DNA of 64,000 nucleotides from Pseudonocardia sp. HH130629-09 (GCF_001294645.1 NZ_CP011868.1:310001-374000), one strand, 5' to 3'; counted from the stretch's first letter, positions 10,707 to 19,600 are shown. A program made the numbers and translations. Notes: generated by a model not told the origin, from the letters alone.

Positions 10707-10730
10707 CGTCTCGGGGACAACCCCGAGACG
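10707..10730. promoter_or_regulatory. Inverted repeat between PspC protein and PspC-kinase genes (candidate operator)
   Basis: Perfect 10-bp arms CGTCTCGGGG (10707-10716) and CCCCGAGACG (10721-10730) flank ACAA. The repeat sits in the 110-bp divergent promoter region, about 33 bp before the PspC gene and 55 bp before the kinase. Size and place suit a dimer of the LuxR-type response regulator encoded downstream. The binding partner is inference. Confidence 0.5.
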
Positions 10731-10784
10731 ACCCCGGTCTGAGATCCGGAGGTGATCCGGCGGGGGCCGTGTGACGATGGTGCC

Positions 10785-12191
10785 GTGAACAGCTCGGATC
10801 CCTCGACCGGCGCCGCAGCGTCGTCGGCGGACGTACGGCCCTCTGTGGAGCCCTCTGTGGATGCACGGTCGTCGGCGGATGCGCCGACGGTGCTGGTCTC
10901 CGAGGGCGCGGCGCCCGCGTCCCCGCGGCCGGGCGGCCCGGTGCCGCCGAGCCCCGGAGCGCGCGTCCCGCTGGCCCGGCGCCGCTCCGGGCGGATGGTC
11001 GGCGGCGTCGCGGGCGGGGTGGCCGACCACCTCGGCGTCGACGTCCGGTGGATCCGGGCGGCCTTCGTCGCACTGAGCCTGCTGGGCTGGGCGGGCGTGC
11101 TGGCCTACGGCCTGCTGTGGGTGTTCCTACGGCAGGAGGCCGACGTCGTCGAGCGGACCCTGACCCGGTCCGAACGGCTGCAGGCCGCCGGGTTGCTGAC
11201 GCTGGGTCTGGGGTTGTCGCTGGTCGCGGTGACCTCGGGCTCGGCGGTGCTCGGCTGGATCGCCGGCCCGTTGGGACTGGCGACGGTCGGCGCGGCCGTC
11301 GTGTGGCGGGAGGCCGACGAGGCGCAGCGACGGCAGTGGGCGCGCGACGCCCGCAGCCGTGTCGGGGCCGGCCGTGCGGCGCTGGCCCGCACCCTGCTCG
11401 GCGCCGCGCTGGTCCTGACCGGGCTGGCGGTGTTCCTGCTCGGGAACCTGGACCTGGGCCAGGTGCGGTTCGGGATCCTCGCGGCGCTGGCGACACTGCT
11501 CGGCGTCGCGGTCCTCACCGTCCCCTGGTGGGTGCGGCTGGTGCGCGACCTCGGTGAGGAGCGGCGGGCTCGCGCGGTCGCCGCCGAGCGCGCCGAGATC
11601 GCCGCGCACCTGCACGACTCGGTGCTGCAGACCCTGGCGCTGATCCAGCGGCAGTCCGGCGACCCGCGCGATGTGCAGCGGCTGGCCCGTGGCCAGGAAC
11701 GGGAGCTGCGTGCCTGGCTCTACGGGCCCGGTGGGCGCGCCCGCGGCGGCAGCGGCAGCCCGGACGCGGCGGAGACGCTGCTGTCGGTGGCGATCACGCG
11801 CGTCGCGGGGGAGGTCGAGGACACCTACGCGGTGACCGTCGGCCCGGTGCTGGTCGGCGACTCCGAGCTCGACGACGACCTGCGTGCCCTGGTGCTGGCG
11901 GCGCGTGAGGCGATGGTGAACGCGGCGAAGCACTCGGGGACGTCCGAGGTCGACGTCTACGTGGAGGTCGAGCCCGCCTCGGCCGAGGGCCCGGGCGCCG
12001 CGGAGGTGTTCGTGCGCGACCGCGGCACCGGTTTCGATCCGGACGAGGTCTCCGACGACCGGCACGGCCTCGCGGACTCGGTGCACGCCCGGATGCGCCG
12101 CCACGGCGGTACGGTCCGGATCCGCACCGGGGCCGGCGAGGGCACGGAGGTGCGGCTGTCGATGCCGCTGAGGGAGAAGGAGACGGCATGA
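10785..12191 (+). CDS. Sensor histidine kinase with N-terminal PspC domain
   Basis: 468 aa. After a disordered N-terminus (about 65 residues), a PspC domain reads RRRSGRMVGGVAGGVADHLGVDVRWIRAAF. Several membrane helices cover residues 90-260. The kinase core belongs to the HisKA_3/NarX group: dimerisation helix with the phospho-acceptor His in ERAEIAAHLHDSVLQTLALI, and an ATPase domain with REAMVNAAKHSG, RDRGTGFDP and RHGLADSV. The architecture matches PspC-HisKA_3 kinases such as Streptomyces MacS, linked to membrane-protein or envelope stress. The GTG at 10785 is chosen; GACGAT lies 7 nt before it. Its last codon overlaps the regulator start (ATGA). Confidence 0.9.
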   Translation: MNSSDPSTGAAASSADVRPSVEPSVDARSSADAPTVLVSEGAAPASPRPGGPVPPSPGARVPLARRRSGRMVGGVAGGVADHLGVDVRWIRAAFVALSLLGWAGVLAYGLLWVFLRQEADVVERTLTRSERLQAAGLLTLGLGLSLVAVTSGSAVLGWIAGPLGLATVGAAVVWREADEAQRRQWARDARSRVGAGRAALARTLLGAALVLTGLAVFLLGNLDLGQVRFGILAALATLLGVAVLTVPWWVRLVRDLGEERRARAVAAERAEIAAHLHDSVLQTLALIQRQSGDPRDVQRLARGQERELRAWLYGPGGRARGGSGSPDAAETLLSVAITRVAGEVEDTYAVTVGPVLVGDSELDDDLRALVLAAREAMVNAAKHSGTSEVDVYVEVEPASAEGPGAAEVFVRDRGTGFDPDEVSDDRHGLADSVHARMRRHGGTVRIRTGAGEGTEVRLSMPLREKETA

Positions 12192-12895
12192 CCACCGCCG
12201 ACGACCTGCAGGACACCCCGGCCGGTCCGGACGACTCCGGTATCCGGGTCTACCTGGTCGACGACCACGCGTTGTTCCGCTCCGGCGTGCGCGCCGAGCT
12301 GGACCGCGGCGACGGGCGCAGTCCGGTGCTGGAGGTGGTCGGCGAGGCGGGCTCCGTCGACGAGGCGGTGGCCGGCGTCGGGCACCTCGCGCCGGACGTG
12401 GTGCTGCTCGACGTGCACATGCCGGGCGGCGGGGGTGCGGAGATCCTGCGTCGGGCGCGCGCGGCGGGCACTGAGTCGGTGTTCCTGGCGCTGTCGGTGT
12501 CCGACGCCGCCGAGGACGTGATCTCGGTGATCCGGTCCGGAGCCCGTGGCTACGTGACCAAGACGATCTCGGGCCGGGACCTCGCCGACGCCGTGCGGCG
12601 CGTGCGGGCCGGCGACGCGGTGTTCTCGCCACGTCTGGCCGGGTTCGTGCTGGACGCGTTCTCCGACCGCCCGGGCGCGGCACCGCCGGTGGACCCGGAG
12701 GTCGACCAGCTGACCAAGCGGGAGCGGGACGTGCTGCGGCTGCTGGCCCGCGGCTACGCCTACAAGGAGATCGCGAAGGAGCTGTTCATCTCCGTGAAGA
12801 CGGTGGAGACCCACGTGTCGAGCGTGCTGCGCAAGACCCAGACGTCGAACCGGCACGAGCTGTCCCGCTGGGCTTCCGACAGGAGGCTCGTATAG
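12188..12895 (+). CDS. NarL/LuxR-family response regulator, partner of the PspC kinase
   Basis: 235 aa. The receiver domain begins IRVYLVDDHALFRSGVRAEL; the phospho-acceptor Asp is in PDVVLLDVHMPGGGG, and the conserved Lys in ARGYVTKTIS. The C-terminal LuxR helix-turn-helix is KRERDVLRLLARGYAYKEIA followed by SVKTVETHVSSVLRK. It starts 4 nt inside the kinase gene, so the two are coupled. The likely targets are this locus and the divergent PspC operon through the inverted repeat between them. Confidence 0.93.
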   Translation: MTTADDLQDTPAGPDDSGIRVYLVDDHALFRSGVRAELDRGDGRSPVLEVVGEAGSVDEAVAGVGHLAPDVVLLDVHMPGGGGAEILRRARAAGTESVFLALSVSDAAEDVISVIRSGARGYVTKTISGRDLADAVRRVRAGDAVFSPRLAGFVLDAFSDRPGAAPPVDPEVDQLTKRERDVLRLLARGYAYKEIAKELFISVKTVETHVSSVLRKTQTSNRHELSRWASDRRLV

Positions 12896-12950
12896 GTCGC
12901 GCAGCGACCGGAGCGAGCCGGAAGGAGCATCGGCACCGGAACGGCGTACG

Positions 12951-12994
12951 GCCCCGGCCCCGGCCCCCGCGTGTGCGGGGGCCGGGGCCGGGGC
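12951..12994. terminator. Long GC hairpin, bidirectional terminator
   Basis: A perfect 20-bp stem (12951-12970 with 12975-12994) closes a GTGT loop. It lies between the convergent response regulator and repeat-protein genes and is the strongest terminator hairpin in the window. Confidence 0.85.
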
Positions 12995-13012
12995 CGTCGT
13001 GGTGGGAGGGCG

Positions 13013-14398
13013 TCAGCCGCCCAGCAGCCCGCCGGCGCCCTTCGTGACACCGCCGAGCACCCCGCCGACCGGCTCGGTCACGCCGGACAGGGCGCTCCCG
13101 ACCGGCTCGGTCACAGTGCTGACCGCCTGCCCCACGGGCTTCGTGACGGCCTGCAGCGGCTGGGTGGCCCCCTCGGACGAGGAACCGGTGTCGGGCTTCT
13201 TGGCCGAGGTGTCGAGGAGCCCGGTGACCGGCTCGGCGGCCTTCAGGATCGGCCCGGTGAGCGGCTTGGTGCTGTCGAGCACGGGCTCGGTGACCGGCGA
13301 CAGCGCGCCGAGCACCGGCGTCGTCACCGGTTCGAGGGTGTCGGTGAGGGGCCGGGTGACCGGCTTGACCGCGTCCGTCACCGGGCGGACGGCCTCGGTG
13401 ACCGGGGACACGGCACCGCCGACGGCCCTGCCGACCGGTGCCGCGGCCTGCGCGACCGGGGCGACGACGCCGCCGACGGTGTTGCCGACCGGGCGGACGT
13501 TCTCGGTGACGTCCTGGAGCGGGCCGGTGCTGGTCCCGCCGCGCGACGGCGGGGTGCCCGTCACGGGCCCGAGCAGGTTGCCGGCGGGGGCCCGGTCGGG
13601 GTTGTTGATCGGCGCGACGATCGGCGCGAGCGGCGAGCTCGTGCCGCCGGCACCGCGCGGCCCCGGCACCGTCGGCGACGCCGGGGACCCGGTGCCCGGG
13701 TTGCCGGTCGAGGGTGTGCGGGGCGCGGGGACCGCGGCGGCGGGACCGGCTGCGGTGCCCGGGGTACGGCCGGCCGCGGCCGCCTGCACCGGCTGCTGCC
13801 GGCCGAAGGCGACGGCCATCCAGTCGGTGGCACCGGGGGCGGGGGCGTCCGGCAGCGGCGAGCTCAGCGCCACGTTCGCCGGGAGGTACTGGGCGGGCAG
13901 CGTGTCCGGGGTGCCCGCGGTGGGCAGGCCGAAGCCGGGGAACAGGCCGTCGGCGGCGGCGCGCGCGTCGGAGTTCTCGGTGCCGACGCCGTTGTAAAGG
14001 GCGGCGCCGAGCACGGAGCCCGCGGCGAGCAGCGCTCCGGCGACCACACCGGCGCGCCGGCGCCCGGACACCTGACGGCCGGTCCAGCCGTCGGCGACGG
14101 CCGCGGCGCGGGGCTGCGGGAGGTCGATGTCCGGCCAGCCGCCCGGGGTGCCCGCGGCGGCGATGTCACCAGCCGAGGCGGCGTCGGCGGAGGCACCCTC
14201 GGCCACCGGGGGACGCCCTTCGCGGCGCAGCAGGTCGCCGACGGACAGGACGGGCCCGGTGAGCGGGCCCGCTCCGTCGGAAGAGGCGTGGGAAGCGCGC
14301 GAGTGGCGCGCCAGTAGCTCGGCGACGCTCACCACGTCGCGGGGCCCGGTGGCGCCGGTGGCGCCGGGGAGCGGGGCTCCGGCAGGTGTGTCGGTCAC
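13013..14398 (-). CDS. Membrane-anchored PVT-heptad repeat protein
   Basis: 461 aa; no named family recognised. The cytoplasmic N-terminus carries two similar short helices, VSVAELLARH (residue 23) and LSVGDLLRRE (residue 51), possibly a protein-binding motif. One transmembrane helix lies at about residues 116-135 after GRRRAG. The exterior part starts with a Pro/Ala-rich stretch and ends in about 200 residues of degenerate heptads of the type PVTxxVx (PVTEAVR, PVTDAVK, PVTRPLT, and so on), finishing in Gly/Leu-rich repeats (VGGVLGGVTKGAGGLLGG). The GTG at 14398 has AGGAGG about 10 nt upstream. Convergent with the response regulator; divergent from nothing close. Likely a wall-spanning or surface protein by inference only. 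Confidence 0.7.
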   Translation of the reverse strand: MTDTPAGAPLPGATGATGPRDVVSVAELLARHSRASHASSDGAGPLTGPVLSVGDLLRREGRPPVAEGASADAASAGDIAAAGTPGGWPDIDLPQPRAAAVADGWTGRQVSGRRRAGVVAGALLAAGSVLGAALYNGVGTENSDARAAADGLFPGFGLPTAGTPDTLPAQYLPANVALSSPLPDAPAPGATDWMAVAFGRQQPVQAAAAGRTPGTAAGPAAAVPAPRTPSTGNPGTGSPASPTVPGPRGAGGTSSPLAPIVAPINNPDRAPAGNLLGPVTGTPPSRGGTSTGPLQDVTENVRPVGNTVGGVVAPVAQAAAPVGRAVGGAVSPVTEAVRPVTDAVKPVTRPLTDTLEPVTTPVLGALSPVTEPVLDSTKPLTGPILKAAEPVTGLLDTSAKKPDTGSSSEGATQPLQAVTKPVGQAVSTVTEPVGSALSGVTEPVGGVLGGVTKGAGGLLGG

Positions 14399-14701
14399 GG
14401 CCGCACGTCCTCCTTCGGGTCATTTCGACCTGGGAAGATGTACCGGAAGGAGCCCTTGATTCCCAAGTGATCACCCTCCGCTCGTCGCAAGTAACCCTTT
14501 CGAGTGGTTCCCGTTCATCGGCCGTATCCGACCGCTCGGCCTGCTCGTTGCCTCGCAAGGCAACCCCTGCGCAAGGGTCACCTGACCTGAACCCCAGGTG
14601 GGGCGCTCGCCGGCGTGTCGCGCTGTGCACTGTGCGTGAATCGCCGAGCGGTCGTCACCTCTACCCGGTCGCCGGACGCGACCGGGTGTCGCACCAGGAG
14701 G
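14399..14701. other. Intergenic region between repeat protein and chorismate mutase
   Basis: About 300 bp without a gene. It holds the ribosome site and promoter of the minus-strand repeat protein (14399-14500) and the terminator hairpin of chorismate mutase near 14663. No open frame here has coding character or family resemblance. Confidence 0.6.
14663..14687 (-). terminator. Terminator of chorismate mutase
   Basis: Arms ACCCGGTCG (14663-14671) and CGACCGGGT (14679-14687) form a perfect 9-bp stem with a 7-nt loop, 15 nt beyond the chorismate mutase stop. Confidence 0.65.
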
Positions 14702-15010
14702 TCAGCGGCCGCCGAGGCGTCCACGGCCCAGCCACAGCAGCATCATCGCCAGCTCGCGCCCCTCGGGTCCGAGGTCGGCGAACCGGTCGAGCACCGCCAT
14801 CTCCCGGCTGTAGACGATCCGCGGTCCGCCCGCGGCCATGCGGGCGGCGCCGATGCGCTTCGAGACCTCGGTGCGGCGCAGGATCGCGTCGAGGATCTCG
14901 GCGTCGAGCCGGTCGATCTCCCGGCGCAGCTGCTCGATCTCGGGGTCGGCTCCGGTGCGCACCTCGGTGCTCGTGCCGGAGCGGGGCTGCGGGGCTGCGG
15001 GATCGGTCAC
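14702..15010 (-). CDS. Chorismate mutase, AroQ class
   Basis: 102 aa, all helical. It rearranges chorismate to prephenate for Phe and Tyr synthesis. The AroQ signature is clear: IEQLRREIDRLDAEILDAIL, RRTEVSKRIGAARMA and SREMAVLDRFADLGPEG. The equivalent M. tuberculosis gene Rv0948c also sits divergently beside uvrD1; that enzyme is activated by complex formation with DAHP synthase, which may apply here. The GTG at 15010 is the only sensible start. Disordered residues 1-22 precede the core. Confidence 0.92.
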   Translation of the reverse strand: MTDPAAPQPRSGTSTEVRTGADPEIEQLRREIDRLDAEILDAILRRTEVSKRIGAARMAAGGPRIVYSREMAVLDRFADLGPEGRELAMMLLWLGRGRLGGR

Positions 15011-15263
15011 GGTCGTGGTCTCCTCGTCTCGGTCACGGGTCGTCGGGACCGAGGACGTACGGACGCCCCGGGTCCGTCGGACTCCGGGGCGTGCGGGTGG
15101 CGTCTGGGCTCAGACGGGCGGCGCAGCGGGAACCGGGGTCCGGTACCCGTAGCGAAATCGCCCGTCGTGTGCCACGCGGCGAGTGTAGACCACCCGGCGC
15201 ACCGGGGCGCCGTGCTTCCTGGGGACCGGCGACGCCGGAGCGGGGTGTGTCGGACCCCCGGCG

Positions 15264-15269
15264 TACCGT
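15264..15269 (+). promoter_or_regulatory. -10 box of pcrA
   Basis: TACCGT lies 10 nt before the ATG at 15280, so the transcript has no leader or a very short one. No ribosome site is seen. Confidence 0.45.
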
Positions 15270-15279
15270 GTTCGACACG

Positions 15280-17730
15280 ATGAGTGCGCTGTTCGAACTC
15301 CCCGGGACGGGCCCTTCCGCCGCTGCCGAGCCGACGACGGCCCAGGGCCGTCGCCTGCTGGAAGGCCTCAACGACCGCCAGCGGGAGGCCGTGACCCATG
15401 CGGGTTCGCCGCTGCTGATCGTCGCCGGCGCGGGGTCGGGCAAGACCCGGGTGCTCACCCACCGGATCGGCTGGCTGCTCGCCGAGCGCGGCGTGCATCC
15501 CGGCGAGATCATGGCGATCACCTTCACCAACAAGGCCGCGGCCGAGATGAAGGAGCGCGTCGATGCCCTCGTCGGGCGCCGGTCCGGGCCGATGTGGGTG
15601 TCCACCTTCCACTCCATGTGCGTGCGGATCCTGCGCCGCGAGGCCAAGCACCTCGGCGTGCGCAGCGCCTTCTCCGTCTACGACGCCGACGACACCCGTC
15701 GCCTCGTCGGCATCGTCGGGCGTGACCTGGAGCTGGACCCGAAGAAGTTCGCCCCGCGGGCCCTGGCTGCCCAGATCTCCAACCTGAAGAACGAGCTGGT
15801 CTCGCCGGACGAGGCCGCCGAGCGCGCCGCCACCGACCACGAGCGGCGCATCGCCGAGGTCTACGGCGTCTACCAGTCGCGGCTGCGCCAGGCGAACGCC
15901 TTCGACTTCGACGACCTGATCATGGAGACGGTCTCGCTGCTGGACCGCCTGCCGGCCGTCGCCGAGTACTACCGGCGCCGCTTCCGGCACGTGATGGTCG
16001 ACGAGTACCAGGACACCAACCACGCGCAGTACGAGCTGGTCCGCCAGCTCGTCGCCCCGGCGACGGCGAACGGGCGGCCCGGCGAGCTGTGCGTCGTCGG
16101 GGACTCCGACCAGTCGATCTACGCCTTCCGCGGCGCGAACATCCGCAACATCATCGAGTTCGAGCAGGACTTCCCGGACGCGCGGACCATCCTGCTGGAG
16201 CAGAACTACCGCTCCACCCAGACCATCCTGTCCGCGGCGAACGCGGTGATCGCCCGCAACCCGGAGCGCCGGGACAAGCGGCTGTGGTCGGACTCGGGCG
16301 ACGGTGAGCGCGTCGTCGGCTACGTCGCGGACAACGAGCACGACGAGGCGTCGTTCGTCGCCCGGGAGATCGACCGGCTCGTCGACACCGGCGAGTACCG
16401 CAACTCCGACATCGCGGTGTTCTATAGGACCAACAACCAGTCCCGTGTCTTCGAGGACGTGTTCCTGCGGGTCGGGCTGCCCTACAAGGTCGTCGGCGGG
16501 GTGCGGTTCTACGAGCGCCGCGAGATCCGCGACGCGCTGGCCTACCTGCGGGTGCTGTCCAACCCAGAGGACACGGTCAGCCTGCGCCGGATCCTCAACG
16601 TGCCCAAGCGCGGCATCGGGGACCGGGCCGAGGCGGTCGTCGCCGAGTACGCCGAGCGCGAGCGCACCTCGTTCGCCCGCGCGCTGCGCACCGCCGCCGA
16701 GGAGCCGCAGCGGCTCCCCGCGCTGGCGACCCGCTCGCAGAAGAACATCGCCGGGTTCGTGCGCATGCTCGACGAGCTGCGCGAGCTCGTCGACCGCGGC
16801 GACGACACCGCCGAGGTGCTCGAGGCCGTCTACGCGCGGACCGGTTACCTGGAGGAGCTGCAGGCTTCGGAGGACCCCCAGGACGGCACCCGGATGGACA
16901 ACCTGGCCGAGCTCGTCACGGTGGCGCGGGAGTTCGCGGGGGACGCCGCGGTCGCCGACCTCGCGTCGGACAGAGGGGGCGCGATCGGGTCCGGCGCGGC
17001 ACCCGACGGCGCGGCACCCGACGGCGCGGCACCCGAGGGCGAGGCCGGCACCTACGACGACACCCCCGACGGTGTCCCGGAGCCCGGCTCGCTGGCCGCG
17101 TTCCTGGAGCGGGTCGCACTCGTCGCGGACGCGGACTCCATCCCCGACGACGACTCCGGCGTGGTCACGATGATGACCCTGCACACGGCGAAGGGACTGG
17201 AGTTCCCGGTGGTCTTCCTGACCGGCTGGGAGGACGGGATCTTCCCGCACCTGCGCACCCTCGGTGATCCCAAGGAACTCGCCGAGGAGCGCCGGCTGGC
17301 CTACGTCGGGATCACCCGCGCGGAGAAGCGGCTCTACCTGTCCCGGGCGATCGTGCGGTCCGCGTTCGGGCAGCCCAGCACCAACCCGGCATCGCGCTTC
17401 CTCGACGAGGTGCCCCCGTCGCTGCTCGACTGGCGGCGCAGCGAGGAGCAGCTCGCCGCGCAGCGCCCGTCGGCGCCGGTCGGGCGGTTCGGGTTCGGGA
17501 AGCGTCCGCAGGCGACCGACCGCGGGAGCTGGAGGGTCCCGGAGCGGTCACTGAACAACCAGACGCTGAACCTCGACGTCGGGGATCGGGTCAACCACGA
17601 CAAGTACGGCCTGGGCACGGTCGTCGCGGCCGACGGCATCGGCCCGCGCGCGACGGTGACGATCGACTTCGGCTCGGGCGGGACGGTCCGGCTGATGCTG
17701 ATCGGTGGCGTCCCGATGCAGAAGCTGTAG
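15280..17730 (+). CDS. pcrA: ATP-dependent DNA helicase PcrA/UvrD1
   Basis: 816-aa superfamily 1A helicase that unwinds DNA 3' to 5' in nucleotide excision repair and replication restart. Walker A is GAGSGKT (residues 50-56); other motifs are TFTNKAAAEMKERV, VDEYQDTN, GDSDQSIYAFRGA, EQNYRST, TLHTAKGLEFPVVF and YVGITRAEKRLYL. The C-terminal Tudor-like domain (VGDRVNHDKYGLGTVV) is the part of PcrA/UvrD that contacts RNA polymerase. A Gly/Ala-rich insert near residues 565-600 carries three exact 15-bp repeats (AAPDG units). The position beside chorismate mutase and the M23 peptidase matches M. tuberculosis uvrD1 (Rv0949). It ends 3 nt before the convergent DUF1707 gene. Confidence 0.97.
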   Translation: MSALFELPGTGPSAAAEPTTAQGRRLLEGLNDRQREAVTHAGSPLLIVAGAGSGKTRVLTHRIGWLLAERGVHPGEIMAITFTNKAAAEMKERVDALVGRRSGPMWVSTFHSMCVRILRREAKHLGVRSAFSVYDADDTRRLVGIVGRDLELDPKKFAPRALAAQISNLKNELVSPDEAAERAATDHERRIAEVYGVYQSRLRQANAFDFDDLIMETVSLLDRLPAVAEYYRRRFRHVMVDEYQDTNHAQYELVRQLVAPATANGRPGELCVVGDSDQSIYAFRGANIRNIIEFEQDFPDARTILLEQNYRSTQTILSAANAVIARNPERRDKRLWSDSGDGERVVGYVADNEHDEASFVAREIDRLVDTGEYRNSDIAVFYRTNNQSRVFEDVFLRVGLPYKVVGGVRFYERREIRDALAYLRVLSNPEDTVSLRRILNVPKRGIGDRAEAVVAEYAERERTSFARALRTAAEEPQRLPALATRSQKNIAGFVRMLDELRELVDRGDDTAEVLEAVYARTGYLEELQASEDPQDGTRMDNLAELVTVAREFAGDAAVADLASDRGGAIGSGAAPDGAAPDGAAPEGEAGTYDDTPDGVPEPGSLAAFLERVALVADADSIPDDDSGVVTMMTLHTAKGLEFPVVFLTGWEDGIFPHLRTLGDPKELAEERRLAYVGITRAEKRLYLSRAIVRSAFGQPSTNPASRFLDEVPPSLLDWRRSEEQLAAQRPSAPVGRFGFGKRPQATDRGSWRVPERSLNNQTLNLDVGDRVNHDKYGLGTVVAADGIGPRATVTIDFGSGGTVRLMLIGGVPMQKL
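16992..17036 (+). repeat. Three tandem 15-bp repeats inside pcrA
   Basis: CGGCGCGGCACCCGA occurs three times in a row (16992-17006, 17007-17021, 17022-17036). Each unit encodes five residues of an Ala/Pro/Asp/Gly linker, so copy changes keep the frame. Confidence 0.9.
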
Positions 17731-17733
17731 ACC

Positions 17734-18357
17734 TCAGTCGTCGTCGCGGTCCTGCACCGCGGCCTCGGCCGGGGTCAGCACCTTCACCGACCCGAACGCC
17801 CCGACGACGTGCACGTCCACCGTCCGGTCGCCGGGCGCGGCGCACGCCGTCGGGCACTCGGTCGAGCCGAACACGGTGAACCCGGAGACGTCCGCCCGCG
17901 TCCCCTCGGGCACGAGGACCGTCGTCGAGCCGAACAGCGTCACCCCGCCCACCCGGTCGCCGGCCTCGGCCCCGACGGTGCGGGACCCGAACACGGTCAG
18001 TCCCTCGGTGATCGGCGCGACCTGCGCCAGCCCCCAGACCGCGGCGACGGCCACCGCGACCGCGGCGAGGATCCCGCCGGCGCGTCGCCCGGCGGCCGCG
18101 GCGAACTCCCCGGCCGGTGCCCGGAGGGCCCCGGTCGGCGCCCGTTCGACGGCGGCGGTGGGCGTCCCGGCGGTGTCGGCCGGGAGGTCGCGGGTCAACG
18201 GCTCCAGGTCGGCGCGGGTGCGGGCCGCCCAGGCCGTGGCCGAGCGCTCCTCGTACTCGGGCAGGGACAGCCGTCCCTCGCTGTGCGCGCGCTGCAGCCG
18301 GGCGTCCACCGCCCGCCGCTCGTCGTCCCCCACCCGGTACCCCGCCTCGTCCCCCAC
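17734..18357 (-). CDS. DUF1707 protein with membrane helix and LiaF-like domain
   Basis: 207 aa. The DUF1707 (SHOCT-like) N-terminus is typical: RVGDDERRAVDARLQRAHSE ... LSLPEYEERSATAWAARTRADL. A transmembrane helix follows at about residues 93-113. The C-terminal beta-rich domain has repeated FGS/FGSxxV units (LTVFGSRTV, VTLFGSTTVLVPEG, FTVFGSTECP, VGAFGSVKVLTP), like the LiaF C-terminal domain of envelope-stress proteins. The GTG at 18357 is used; a GTG at 18333, right before GDDERR, is a fair alternative because the family usually starts there. Confidence 0.8.
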   Translation of the reverse strand: MGDEAGYRVGDDERRAVDARLQRAHSEGRLSLPEYEERSATAWAARTRADLEPLTRDLPADTAGTPTAAVERAPTGALRAPAGEFAAAAGRRAGGILAAVAVAVAAVWGLAQVAPITEGLTVFGSRTVGAEAGDRVGGVTLFGSTTVLVPEGTRADVSGFTVFGSTECPTACAAPGDRTVDVHVVGAFGSVKVLTPAEAAVQDRDDD

Positions 18358-18406
18358 CCGGCCATTCTGACCCGTCCGGGCGGGTCGGGGGGAGGGGGCC
18401 CGGCGA

Positions 18407-19327
18407 TCAGGCGTCGCGCGAGCCCGTCGCGGCGGTGACGTCGAGGCCGCGCGCGGCCAGCCACGGCAGTGGGTCGATCTTGGTGCCGTCCGGCTCCCAC
18501 ACCTCGAGGTGCAGGTGCGGGCCGGTGGACTGGCCGCGGTTGCCGACCTCGGCGATCTCGTCGCCGGCCTTGACCTGCTGGCCCTCCTGCACGAACGACC
18601 GGTTGATGTGGCCGTAGACGGTGCCGGTGCCGTCGGGGTGCTTGAGCACCACCCACATCCCGAAGCCGCTGGCGGGGCCGGACTTCTCCACGACGCCGTC
18701 GGTGAGGGCGAAGATCGGGGTGCCGATCGGGGCGGCGAGGTCGATGCCCTTGTGCTGCACGCCCCAGCGGGCGCCGAAGCCGGAGGTGAACCGGCCCGCC
18801 GTCGGCAGGACGAAGGCCTCGCCGTCGTACAACACGGCTTTCGGGGCGCCGTGCGACATCGCGGTCGTCACGGCCCGCTCCAGCTTGGCGGCCTCGCGGC
18901 CCATCCGGGCGGCCTTCGTCAGGTTGGCGACGTCGACCTTCGAGGTGGCGTCCAGGTCGGGCAGCGACGCGGCCTGCGCGCTGAGCTGCTCCCCGCCGAT
19001 CGCGGAGGTGTCCAGCGGGGCGGTCGTGTCGGCCGGGCGGGTGTCGCCGGACACCGGCAGCATCGCCGACGCGGCGAGCCGGGCGTAGGACTCCTCGACC
19101 GAGGCCTCACCGCCCCAGCCGGGCACCCCGAGGGCCCCGGCGACCGTCTGACCGGCCGCGACCAGCGCACCACCGGCCGCCGCGGCGACGGTCGCCCGGG
19201 TGCGCGAGACCACCGGCGGGGGAGCCGAGAGCGCCGGGAGCCGGTGACCGGCCGGCGGCACGGGGGGGAGCGTGCCGGGCCGGGCCTCCGGTCGCGTGGC
19301 GCCGCTGGGGGAGCGGTGGCGCGACAA
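18407..19327 (-). CDS. M23 family peptidoglycan endopeptidase (Rv0950c-like)
   Basis: 306 aa. A membrane or signal segment sits near residues 40-65 (TVAAAAGGALVAAGQTVAGALG). A helical middle (residues 75-170) precedes the M23/LytM domain: GFGARWGVQHKGIDLAAPIG holds the first zinc ligands His and Asp, and GPHLHLEVW the distal HxH. It likely cleaves peptide cross-links in peptidoglycan. The TTG at 19327 is chosen because AGAAGG lies 6 nt upstream; the only in-frame ATG, at 19528, would add 67 residues without family character. The neighbours pcrA and sucCD match the M. tuberculosis order. Confidence 0.82.
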   Translation of the reverse strand: MSRHRSPSGATRPEARPGTLPPVPPAGHRLPALSAPPPVVSRTRATVAAAAGGALVAAGQTVAGALGVPGWGGEASVEESYARLAASAMLPVSGDTRPADTTAPLDTSAIGGEQLSAQAASLPDLDATSKVDVANLTKAARMGREAAKLERAVTTAMSHGAPKAVLYDGEAFVLPTAGRFTSGFGARWGVQHKGIDLAAPIGTPIFALTDGVVEKSGPASGFGMWVVLKHPDGTGTVYGHINRSFVQEGQQVKAGDEIAEVGNRGQSTGPHLHLEVWEPDGTKIDPLPWLAARGLDVTAATGSRDA

Positions 19328-19404
19328 GACTGCCCTTCTGGTGGTCAAGGGCGCCGCGGGCCGTTCGGCGGTGATCGTCGGAGTGGGGGCTCCGTCGGGG
19401 GGAT

Positions 19405-19425
19405 GGTGTCGTTCGGGGCGACACC
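19405..19425 (-). promoter_or_regulatory. Inverted repeat in the leader of the M23 peptidase
   Basis: GGTGTCG at 19405-19411 and CGACACC at 19419-19425 form perfect 7-bp arms around 7 nt, about 80 nt before the TTG start. It could be an operator or an RNA hairpin in the 5' leader. I could not match the leader to a known riboswitch. Confidence 0.3.
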
Positions 19426-19600
19426 GATCACCGTGACCGGTCCGTGACGTGGACAACGCGACGGTAACCCGGGCCTCGCCGAGCGGCAACGGCGGGCCAT
19501 CGCGCGGTTGCGGACGGTCGTGGATCATCGGCGACCGGTCGGGCGGTCATCGACGCGACGGCGAACGGAGGAGCCCCGTTCCCCCGCGCGGACCGGTCCC

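Noticed and set aside
15260..15300. Possible SOS box at pcrA (TTCGACACGA and GTTCGAAC)
   Set aside because: No TCGAAC-N4-GTTCGA arrangement; the two half-sites are out of phase.
19328..19530. c-di-AMP (ydaO) riboswitch before the M23 peptidase
   Set aside because: Such switches precede some actinobacterial wall hydrolases, but the conserved segments are not present.
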